Below, piece by piece: positions 13,301-24,600 of a DNA stretch of 64,000 nucleotides. Below the pieces are notes generated by a model, which saw only the letters and a list, made by a program, of their open reading frames with translations, searched no databases and was not told where the DNA came from. Source of the DNA: Macropodus opercularis (taxonomy: Eukaryota; Chordata; Actinopteri; Anabantiformes; Osphronemidae); NCBI GenBank assembly GCA_030770545.1, contig CM061109.1:14988001-15052000 (forward strand). The letters run 5' to 3'. Both the position numbers and the translations under genes were made by a program. Each line of letters opens with the position of its first letter. Within the stretch, counting starts at the first letter, position 1.

Positions 13301-15473
13301 TCTCCAGCTGTTTGGGCACATGGGTGCTGCTATTGTTTGGTGAGAAACTCAGAGACCTTCGTGACCTTTTGACTCTTGCACATGGTGGTGGGAGTATAAT
13401 GCTGCGGTGCTGTAAGGGGAACCTTGTTCAAGTGCACTGGGTGGATCAAGCTATACACACTTTCAGTTTTGGTCATATGCATAGAAAGGGTTTCTTGGAT
13501 CTCATTTAGCCACTTCATCATTTTGAAGTGAAGTTGTTTTTGATCTACAACAGCACAACCCACACAGACACAGACAGATGCATTTGGTGCCTTGTGTTCT
13601 CAGATGCTGCCTGGGGAACTTTACCCTGTGAGGCCTTTGGTTTAACATAATTGTATTCAGAGAAGTGAAACAACTGTGCTGTTAGAAAATAAGAAGTAAA
13701 GTCATGTGGTGTTTACGAAATGAGTGTTTCATTGTACTCGGTATTTGTAGTTAGTGAGGTTAGACTATGTCTAGATGTGGAAGCAACAGTGTTCAGAGCC
13801 AAAATCATCTGTTGTTCAGGACAGATCCAACCGTATCAGCCAGTAGATGAGCCCCATTATCCAATAGCCCATTTTGCTGTATCACATCCAATAATAACAT
13901 TCGATCTGTTCACCCCTACATTCAGCCAGTTTTCTTGCTCTTATCACAAACGCTTCTGCTCTTCTTTCTTCTTTGCCGCCCCCCTGTTAAATCCCACTTC
14001 CATGTTTCCCTTTTTGTACAGTTTTGTTGTTGTAGCCCTCACAAGACTAGCTCTGTCCTCCACCCCCGCCTCTCCATCTGTGCCACACATTTATGTTGTC
14101 TCACCACAGTTAGCGAAGCGCACAACTTGATTGCTGCCAGGTGAGCAGGCTTTCAGAGCGCACACACATGCCCGATGTGCCTCAGTGCACATATTCACTG
14201 TGGATGTGTGTGGACCAGTGGCGCATACAGATGACATTTGCTTGTTGATGACTTTGCCGTTGGGCAGCTGCGTGTTTTCCTTCTTGTTTTGCGGTTTTGC
14301 TTGCCAGGCCTGCTGTTGTTACTTCCAGGTGTTAAATGTCTCGGCACACGTGTCGGTGCAACCCAGAGGATTACTGCATGACACCTTTGCCACCGTTCTG
14401 TGGTCGTGCGGCCTGAGACGGTTCATGCAGCAGATTCAAAGAATCGTAATAAAATGGTTTGTTTGTGCAGGTGTGGTTTTTATGTTTTAACAGTGTTATC
14501 CGTTTCCATCCAGTGTTTTCTTCTTCTGTACAGTCCCCTTCTGGCCTAATTGCTCCCTGCTGCTGTTCTCCTGCTTGACCTGGGTCAGTGGATGATCTTT
14601 GGCCTCTTGTGTGGCCCATAGGTGGGAAGCCTGGATGCGTGGGGGTGGGGTAGCCTGAGCTCACTCCGCAGGAAGAGAGAGGAAGCTGTAATTAGGACTA
14701 CAAGGCTTAACACTCATCAGCTTTTTTCCTCTTGTCTCACTCTGCCACTCTCTTGAGGAAAATGCTTGCACATTAAGAGACCAAAACTCGTAATTACACG
14801 TGATGGAGGGATTGTTTCCTTCTGATGAGGCAATTTAATGCTTCATTTTCCTTTCACCTTCATCGCTCTGTATTTCAGCGCCTAAGCCATCAGTGAGCCC
14901 CGAGACAAAAGGCTGCAGTGAGTTCGGGCTGTATGTGCCTTATCATTCCACCTACAGTGTGATGCACATGTTTTCACATCACGTATTAACACCATATCAC
15001 GGGCGTGTGTCTACACAGAGCCTGGACGAGTTGGCACCGTGGAGGCGTCGCCTATTTAGCAGAACTCTGTTTGCTAAATATTCAACCTAAAAAAAAGAAA
15101 TGAGTCGTATTTATCTTTGAAACAGTTATTGGATTCTTTGAAAAGGGCTTGTAGCACTTCAGAACAAACAAAGGTGTTGGTGCTGGAGGAATCACTATCT
15201 AATCAGTCAGAATAAAGTGATGTGCAACAGGACTTGATCGTCCTTTGAACGTGTGTTTGTGATATTACAATGCAGCTGACGTGGAGCCGCCTGTAGAACT
15301 TTAGCAGCCGAAGGAAGCCGTAAATTTGATCAGTCCTTTAATGGGACTAGTTCTGAACAGCCAGGTTTTGCCCTGCAGGCTGTGTTTTCCTGAACCGTGA
15401 GTGTTCGTGCTCACAGCTTCGTGAATGCCCCTGAACTCTCGACTTTACTAAATTGTAGCGCTTCTCGTCGCAG

Positions 15474-15526
15474 GGTCCCAGTTGTATCCTGCTGGACACA
15501 TGGACATGAAAAACAGAAGCACTGAG
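15474..15526 (+). other. st6gal2: st6gal2 non-coding exon 2 (predicted)
   Basis: This 53-base segment is bounded by CGTCGCAG at the left and GAG|GTGAGT at the right and sits 80 bases before the first coding exon, as a 5' leader exon would. It contains ATGs at 15500 and 15506. The first opens a 27-codon upstream ORF that crosses the splice to 15607 and stops at 15661-15663, 20 bases before the main start. Confidence 0.55.
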
Positions 15527-15683
15527 GTGAGTGTTTCAAACTTCTGCTTCAGTCACACTTTCTCTTTCACCTGAGCAGCTTAATTCTGAGCCTACTTGTT
15601 TTACAGACCCTCCAGGTGACTGCAGTCCAGGCTGTGGCGCTTTGTTATTGGTGGGCCAGCTGAACGTGTGTGTGAGAGACATA

Positions 15684-18600
15684 ATGATGTCCAGCATGAG
15701 GCAGTGGCGGAGGCTGGTGCTGCTGGGGATGCTGGCCTGGGCTGTCCTTTTTCTCGCTCTCCTCTCCTACTTCCTTGATGCTCGTGTGGACGAGCCCAGG
15801 ACCTCCGTCGGCTCTTTAATCTCTCAGCATTCTGACACCCGTCGCCTGACCTCTCTCCAGGTCTCCCAGTTACAGCAGGCCATGTTGGGTTCTCGACCAG
15901 AACTGGCTCTGGCATTAACAACAGTGTACCCCAGAGGTGAGCCAGCGCCCAAGTCTACTGCCAGCAACACAACCCTAGAGTCCAGCCTGGAGGCGAGCCA
16001 CAGCCCAAACAATGCTCCTTATGTCAATTATGGTAGCCAGGAAATGGGTCACCAGAACTACCTGGACCCTCAGAGCCTGACTGCCTGGTCCTCTTTTGGT
16101 ACAGAGAATGTGGGTTCTCATTCAGACCCTGCAAATCACAGTCGCGAGAAAACCTCTCAAATCAAGGATCACCAGAACCTTTTTGGACCAAAACACGCAC
16201 AAAGCAGCGAGAAGGAAAACCATGACCTAGGAAACGAAGTAAGGAAAATGGGAACAAGAAGGAGGAGGATTGCAGCGCGCCAGAGGGGAGATGCCTACTC
16301 CTCCGATCTGGGGGAATATTACTTCTCCAGGTCAGCGTCTGTGGTGCAGCAGCTGTGGCGGGGCAGCGTGTCTGCTGACATGTTGAGCCCTCGGCTGCAG
16401 CGTGCCATGAAGGAGTACATGAATGCCAACAAACACCACGTCGCCTACAGAGGCCCTCGCAGTGTGGACCAGCGTCCCAACGAGCTGCTGTGTCAAATGA
16501 AAATGAAGGCCCGGCTGAAGACTGTGGACGGGTCAGAGGAGCCCTTCTCTTCGCTTGACTGGGCTCGGCTTGTGCCACCCTTGCCTCTGGAACAACTGTA
16601 CAGCCAGCAGGGCAAGAACCGCCTCAAGACTTGTGCCGTGGTCACTTCGGCTGGTGCCATCCTGCGCTCGAGACTGGGCAAAGAGATTGGTGAGTAGAAA
16701 GATCAGAGAGACACGATTAGAGTAAAGCTGTGCAGAAAGCCAGCAGCTTGGTAACCAACCTTAAGGCCTATTGGTATTGAATGGAGATTCAAAACTGCCT
16801 GTGAATGTTGCCTGAAACGTGTTCTTTTATGTAATTTATTTACATAATTCTTCATTTAATTAATACCTTAACATGTTTTTATTATAATAATATGGAAATT
16901 AGTTTTTGTAATATTACTATATTTTTATATAGTAAAAGCTAAAATAACAGTATAAAAATAAAGCAGACAATACATTTTGTGACTGGAACTAAGATCATAG
17001 ACCAATAAAGTAGATAAAATGATGTAAGACCACAGAGTCCAGGGTCTGACCAAAGGTCAGGAAGGAAGGTTTTCTGAAAATCTTGTAAAAAGCCAAATTC
17101 GAAAATGTATTATCAAAGTTTTAGGTTCTCAGTTTGCCGTTTGTGGTGGTGTTATTCAGAGCTGGATGCAGTTAATGCAACAGTCCCTGTTTTAAATTTA
17201 GCCACTTCCATTTGGTCAGGGATAAAAAGTTTCACTTCACTTTATTGTGAAACTTCTGCAAGTAGTGTTGAGTTTGATTTCGTTTAACGTCATGAAAACA
17301 CAACCGAGCGCAGCCACAGCGTTTCATATTTGCACCTGAATGACGTTCTTCAGTTCCATGTAAACCTTTCGGACTGAATTTCAAAGAAGCGTTCACCGTC
17401 TGCTGGTGTAGAAGAAACTAAAGGAAGTCACACGTGTTAACATCCTGTATTCTGAGAAACAAACACAGAAACAAAGACGTTGGCTTTTAACGTCCAGATT
17501 TTTTTGTGGCATTTGCTGATTAACTTGTCAGGCTGGTCATGAGCAGGTTTGCATTTGAATGTGTATGTGCTCTGGATTTAGAGACGTTGGCAGCTCCTTG
17601 GTTAGTGTGGAGAGTGTGAACTGACAGATGGCACACTTGAAAAAAGCCAGAACCCCCACCTCCAGGTAGTCAGGCTGCTTCACGCTGCCTATAGCTTGGT
17701 TAAATTTCCGTGTGAATCCAGCTACTGAGCAGTGACGCAAATGAATGAGGACAGATTTCAGCTTTGTGCATTACAGCTGTATGTTTGCATCAGGAAGGCG
17801 GGATCAGACTTGGATGGAAAACTCTGATGCACGCATGTGACGCAAACCTTTTCATTTGACCGTGTGGTTACAGTGAAACTAAAGAGTGCCAGTATCGCAA
17901 GGTTTCAACAGTCCCTCCTCTACCTGCTGCTGAGGTTCTGCTACAGCAGAGAAAGCCCTGTGAGACACAATTCAGTTTAAAAAGCTGTAAACGGGCAGCA
18001 CACGCCTTCAAGCACATCTCGTAGTGTCAGTCAGTAGCTTCTGTCTGTGTGCTGGTCTCTATTTTAAGTAACAAACAGAGTAGAGACAGTCTTCTGTTAT
18101 GGGCACCAGGCATTAAAATCAGCAGGTGCTTTTAATCATCATCTCCTGTGTTTGCTTTTATCCAGTGCTGTGACCCATATTCAAATGATAAAGAAAATGA
18201 CCTTTATTTTTATGGCATACCTCTTAAGCGTGGCTGATTAATTACTAAGCAGAAAGACTTCCTTAATTCCCAGGCTTTACTTTTACTGCATTGAGCTCGC
18301 GCCGTCCAATCAGAATATGCTTTTAAATGGATGCAAATCACACGAAACTTATGTAGTTTCGTGTGATTTCCATTCAGCCACATGCAGATTGGCCGAAACT
18401 GAGCTGCATAACAGATTGATCATGTGAGCGCTTCACTGTTGTGGAGCTGTGATGATGTGCAACTGCCATCATGTGGTGATGAGGACAAACCGCATCCAAG
18501 ACGGGGGAGAGAAGAAATGCAGAACCCAATGCAGGGAGCAACCCAAAATTATTTCAGATTCAAACAAGTATTTATGATTTTGTTTGTATGTTTAACATTT

Positions 18601-21600
18601 TTTCAGTTTACTCTAGTGCCCTTATGTGGTAATAACAAGACACTGTGGATCCGATGGTGTTCAAAGACGTCATTTCCCAATCAGTGAAAACAAAACATAT
18701 TTTTATTTTACATAGTATTATTGTTAATGCCATCTGTTAAGGCAAATACTTAATAACATGCTGCTACAGAAAGCAATGTGAAAGCTACAGATGAACAACA
18801 GGCTTGGAGTATGTAAAACTGATTCATCTCAAGATCAATAGTGATCATTGCAACAACAAAACAGGAGTACAGTAATTTAATGAATAATAAACACACGTAT
18901 AAATCAAGCACATATACAAAGTTAATAATCAATGTTGAACATTTGACTTTAAACAAACACTTTTAAAAGAATTGGGAAAATAAAACAAAAGTTAAAATAA
19001 ATCATTAAAACATTTTTCTTTGTCAGTAAGCAAAGTCAGATACAGACGGTAGGTGGTTGTAGACAAAGATGGCTTCAAGGAAACTGGTTGGAAATCCATC
19101 AGTTTATTAGGTCTCCTGGGAAGAGAGCATTTTCCAATACTGGAAAAAATTTCCAATACTTGTAACATGGGGGCAAACTCAAGGTCGAGCTCATGAGCAT
19201 TTGTTTCCTGGAGGAAAGTGTGGAATCATCCATTCAGGTGTCAGATATAAACAGGAAGGGGCATCACTGGGACCGACGCATCCATCAACAGACCGATTAA
19301 TAATAATGACAGACGTTATATGTCTGTCGTTATTACTACAATCATCCACCGTTATCAGGAGTTCATGATGCTGTATCAGAACACAAACAAACCTGTACCA
19401 ATATAACGAGCACATGGTTTGCAAGTCTGACCAGTAGAGGGCACGTGAGCCTGTGTTGTTTACACTCAGTACTTCATTGCAGTCAGTGTTGTCATAGTGA
19501 CTTTTGCCACTATTGATCTATCAACAAAAAAAAAGATGCTGCGTGTGTCTGCGTGTGTGAGAGAGCTCAGCGTCTTTCATATGCTAAAGGCTGTGATTAC
19601 CAGAGAGCCACAACGTGCCTGGGGGCCTGAATGCACCGAGACGCATCCTGGCCAAGGTGAAGCCTTTGATTTGAGCACTCTGTGTCAGCGCTCAGTGTTT
19701 TTAATCACAAAACCTATTAAGTAAAGAAAAAAGGGGAAGATGTTGTTTTGACAGTGAAGCTCGGGCATCTTTCATGGGCAGCGTTTGAAAGTGCTACTTT
19801 ATAGTTAATATTTTTTCCTGCCTATTGTCATACACACTTCAGTGACTCCAGGTCCATTCATGAACTGCTTTAAGGCATTAACTGTGTTTGGCCTTTCAGA
19901 TGCTCATGATGCAGTTTTACGGTTCAATGCTGCCCCGACAGAGGGGTACGAGAGAGACGTGGGAGAGAAAACCACCATACGCATCATCAACTCACAGGTG
20001 AGTGAGCGCACGCACTTGTACGATTAGAATGAATCATTTATAGACGACTCAGACAGTTGGACACTCGGCACGAGGAGCGGCACATAATGAAAATATGAAG
20101 AATTTATGACTCAAATCCATTTTTTTTGTTGCATTTCAGTGAATAATGTTTTATTGGTTGGCTGGTTTGGGTCAGTTGTAGTTATTGTCGCTCAACCCTC
20201 CCCTTATATCTGTCTGGATAGCTGTGATCAGTCTATATACTGAACCGTAAGCGGTGAAAAATATCAAAATGAATGAAAATTAAGTGGCTCGCACATTTAA
20301 TATTTTTGGTTAATTTCGCGTCTCTTTCAGATCAGGCTCCTAGTTATAGTTCTAATGAATGAGTGTTTGAGCTGAGGGCCTTGTTAAACTTGGGCTGGAC
20401 CGCGTTATTTGGCTGCAGTCTAATGCTGATCACGGTATCAATGTTCTCATCCAACATCTCACCAACCAAATAAGTTTTTTTTTTTTTTTTCAAATTTGTG
20501 AATAATTTATTGTCATTGACTGTGGATTTTTTTGGAAAATAACTGCAAAACACAATTTGATTCAACGTTTAAATGGACACGGTTGGTTTAAACGTCACAT
20601 TTGTTCCTGCAGATCTTGGCCAATCCAAATCATCAATTTGATAAAAGCTCTATCTACAAGAATGTCATCCTGGTGGCCTGGGACCCTGCACCTTACGTCA
20701 TCAACTTACACAAGGTAGGTTTGTTGTGTGAAATACGTCTCACAACCAGGGAGTCTGCGCTTCAGGTCCAAACAACTATAACAACATCTACACAACGAGA
20801 TTCATTTAAAATAAAGGTCTTCTTACAAAATAGTATCCCATCCTTTTGTAGTAATGTGTTTAATTCAGTATGACTCTCCTCCACTCTCCCCTCTCTTCTT
20901 CTTTGTCCTTCCCTGTAATTGCTATTCAGAGAATAGGCTGCTGCCACAACTAATAAGATCCCAGACTGCTGTCAGGGCTCAAGTAATCACGTTCATAATA
21001 TAAAAAAGAATGTGAATTGCAATTAAAATTAATTTGCATGTTGCAGGTAGCGCATGCTTAATGATTTTAATTGTTGGCAGTGTTGGAATATTAAAAAGCT
21101 CTTTCTTGTTCTTAATTTCTTCCCCTGGTGTTATGTTTAATTTCCTAAAATAGACCCTCTTGTCCATTCAAGTTAACAGTGACGTGTTTGCAGGGGTTAA
21201 CCTTTACTGCTCTGTAGGAGAGAGTCTTATCATGTCGTCCTCGATCATCGAAGACTATCGCGCAGTAATGAAGGTGAAGCCCACGCAGCATTCAGCACGT
21301 TGTGTAGCAGCTGCTTGCTTTGTGTCGCTCACCAGCCGACAACAGTAACTTAAACTATTGTGTTCTGCTGTTTCAATCTTATTCTGCAACGACACAATCA
21401 GGTAAAGGTACATATTTACACTGAAAAACTGATAAAAATTACTATAAGTTATTGTTCTCACCAGTGCATGTTTTGTGTTTATGTCAATTAATTAGTTAGA
21501 TTATCGGCACTGAACTAGATTTGAATAACGTGCTGTCAGAATGAATTTGTATGTGTAGGCAGGTTCATTAGGTCAACTCAGCAGCATTCAGTGCTATGTT

Positions 21601-24600
21601 TAACGAGGTCAAACGACGAACGACACTAATTATGATATGGCAGTAATTCATATTTTTTACTTGCTGTCAGTGGACCGTAAATTTTTCAATGCACATATTC
21701 AGTGTCATACTGTGCAATGCATAATATTTTAATTGGTTTCATTTAGAGACCTTCAAATCAGTTTATCATATTTCTATGGCCCCGGGCTATTAGAAAGAGA
21801 AACCAAGGGCTCAGTATACTACTTCAGCTACTTATCATGTTTTCACACCTACTCACCCACACAAGGTACATGCAGTGCATTTACATGACTTAAGTAACTA
21901 GGCTTCCAGAATAAGCTGCTTCCTTTATTCCTCTTAAGGCAAATGGAAACTTGACACAAGATTATAGAGAAAAACAATTTCCCAATTTCTTTCCCCCCAG
22001 TGGTCGTAGATATGTCTGCCATGTAACTGTCAGTAAACCGGTTCCGTAAGTTCATGTGAACTCGCTCCACAGAAACATGGATTCTCCGAGTAACCCGTTT
22101 ACTTAGGTTCATGTAATTGCCGTCGTGTGTGGCTCACACGCTTCCACTACACAGGGCTGTGTTGTTGCTGTTTATGTTTTTGTATTTTTTGGTAAATGAA
22201 CTGTTGTGTAAACCATGTACAACCTACATAACAAAGAACATGCGTGAATAAAACATCACTCCTGCTACGAGTGAAAGAATACATAAATAAGAGTTGGAGC
22301 TACTATTCGGCCACTATGTGCCTTTTTTATGACAGTACGTGTTACAGATAATCTGTGTCTAGCGGCTTAGATGAAACTTTGTCTGTCAGGTCTGATTAAA
22401 GATGTGAAACACTCCATTGACCAGAAAGAGGAAGTGTTCAAATCAGAAGAATGAAAACTAAAATAAAGGACAGTCCAGTGTGCTTCAGCCTCAGTTGTTG
22501 ACTGAACTGCGTTCTCCTTTCTCCTCTGCTCTGTTTCACCTCAGTGGCATGACAAACCAGACTACAACCTGTTCCGTCCATATGAGGATCACCGCAAGCA
22601 TCACCCTGACCAGCCCTTCTACATCCTTCACCCCAGCTACGTGTGGCAGCTCTGGGATGTGATTCAGGGCAACAATCAAGAGAACATCCAGCCCAATCCT
22701 CCGTCATCTGGCTTCATAGGTTGGTACACACACACACTCTGTTTGTTCGCTTGTCTGTGCGCTGCACCTGGAGCACAAACTGATGCAAATACGCCCCCTG
22801 CACACACCGGCACATGCTAAGACATGATGAAAATTTTATCTTGAGTATGCACACTGACATAATCAGCATGCAGCGTGGCGATGCGCTGTAGTACAAAGCA
22901 GCCCGTCCACACAGGGGGTGCGGGGAAGTGACTGCAGCAAGCTCATCTTAGATCCTCTCCAGAATCTTAATATCCACCTCATTGCATCGCCTCCACTTTT
23001 ATTTTGAAGCCTTTTAGCATGCTCACACAACTATATAACAAAGCATCCAATTATGGCAGAAGACAAAGAGATAAATCTTGCTGATTAGTATCTAGTGACA
23101 TTTTCAGTCCTGATATTCAGAGCGTTCCTTTGCCTAAATCCCTTTGTGTAGTTTTTTTATGCCAGGTCTCACGTGTGATTGTTATCACATATATTTTTTT
23201 TATTGTGTTCACAATTATCAATGTTATTGTGAACACAACACAATGAATTCTGAACAACACATGCCAGCCACTACACACAGATTACAAATAAAACAAGCAA
23301 ACAAAAAACTAAACCAACTAACTGAAATAGAGATGCTGTCACATAACATTACTGATTACTGGTACAATAGAGGTCTTCACAATTTTATCAAGTATACGCA
23401 GGAAGATAGAAGATGAAAAATCTAGCAAAGACAACACCTAGTGATCTTTCACAATTTAACCACAGAGAAGAATCGGTTTGATCTGTTGGAACTGAAATCA
23501 ACAAATGGCTCCATGCTCGTTAAATGTATATTGAATATTATATGTTTAACGTGCAAATGGGATAAACAGGTCTTTGTGTGGGAAGCGCTACAGAGCCTGG
23601 ATTAGGAGGAGGAACGAAGCAGCAGTGAAATGGTGACTACATTAATTCACTAAATATTGAGTCACGGACACTTGTTATGGAATAACCTTAGAATTTACAG
23701 CAAGTAACAGCAACAGTTTTCCTTTGTAGAAAAGATGTATGGAGAAATTACATCCTGAATTATTTACTCAACACAAAAATAATAATGTTTAATATAAAGA
23801 AAATAAAAGTGTCGTGAATGTGTGCGTCTCAATAGGAAAGAATTTTCCATCCATTTTTCAAATGTGATTCAAAATTAACAGGTAATAAAAGAACTAAATC
23901 ATAATTTAAAGCCCTCGTGATCATTATTAAACATCAACCCATAAATATATATTTTTAAATGTCATAGACAGATGCTTGAGTGTGCTGAGTTATTTACACA
24001 AGGAATTGGCAAACATTTGAAAAATTTAATTTCCTGATTCCTTGTAAAAACCTGCAGAGCTCTAATCTAAGCCCATCAAACACATTTTGGGATGAACAGG
24101 AACACTGACTGAGCCGGGACTTACAGTATCAACCAGCATCACAATCCGACTTCACGTTGTTCCTGAACAAGACAACGTCCCTGCAGTGATTGTTATTCTC
24201 TGGAACTGCGTCCACGCGCTGGCCTCAGCTTAGCATTAGCTGCAGCAGGCGCATACGATCTGTTTTACAAGCGTAAAACACTAGAAAGGATCCCTGACAC
24301 AACAAAACACACCAAATACATTTTCTGTCCTAATGCATACGACAGATTCCACTGAAGTAAGCGAAGCTATTAAGCTGAGCTGTTCATGACTCCTGATAGC
24401 AGCGTTCCTTCCTGTTCGTGTTGAGGATTCGCGCTCAGGGTGTGACCTCGGGGGGGGTTGTGTTCTTGACGGCCGGCACGCTGCACTGGTTGAGCACATC
24501 AGTGGAGATGTGAACGGTACAGGCCATGGTGTTGCTGCAGACTCTGCGGTTCAGCTGGATCGCCGTGGTCTTGGAGGCCATCGAGGTGTTGCCGTTCTCC

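Larger units (their letters stand above)
5144..15473 (+). other. st6gal2: st6gal2 intron 1 (about 10 kb)
   Basis: No second gene was recognised in this long first intron. It holds a 12-bp hairpin (6137-6170), an ATT microsatellite (7267-7305) and a run of 14 A (7599-7612). Two stretches at 8230-8420 and 8530-8700 look unusually complex and stay open on one or both strands, which could suit conserved non-coding elements but is not proof. Open frames of 100-147 codons here have no exon signals or family likeness. Confidence 0.4.

Noticed and set aside
13720..14130. 136-codon + strand frame rich in Phe/Ser/Val
   Set aside because: The composition follows a C/T-rich intron stretch; no domain and no exon borders.
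15531..15683. Start of st6gal2 at an upstream ATG (15531) giving 51 extra residues
   Set aside because: That frame runs through the predicted intron 15527-15606, and the added residues do not resemble a sialyltransferase N-terminus. The anchor follows directly after 15684.
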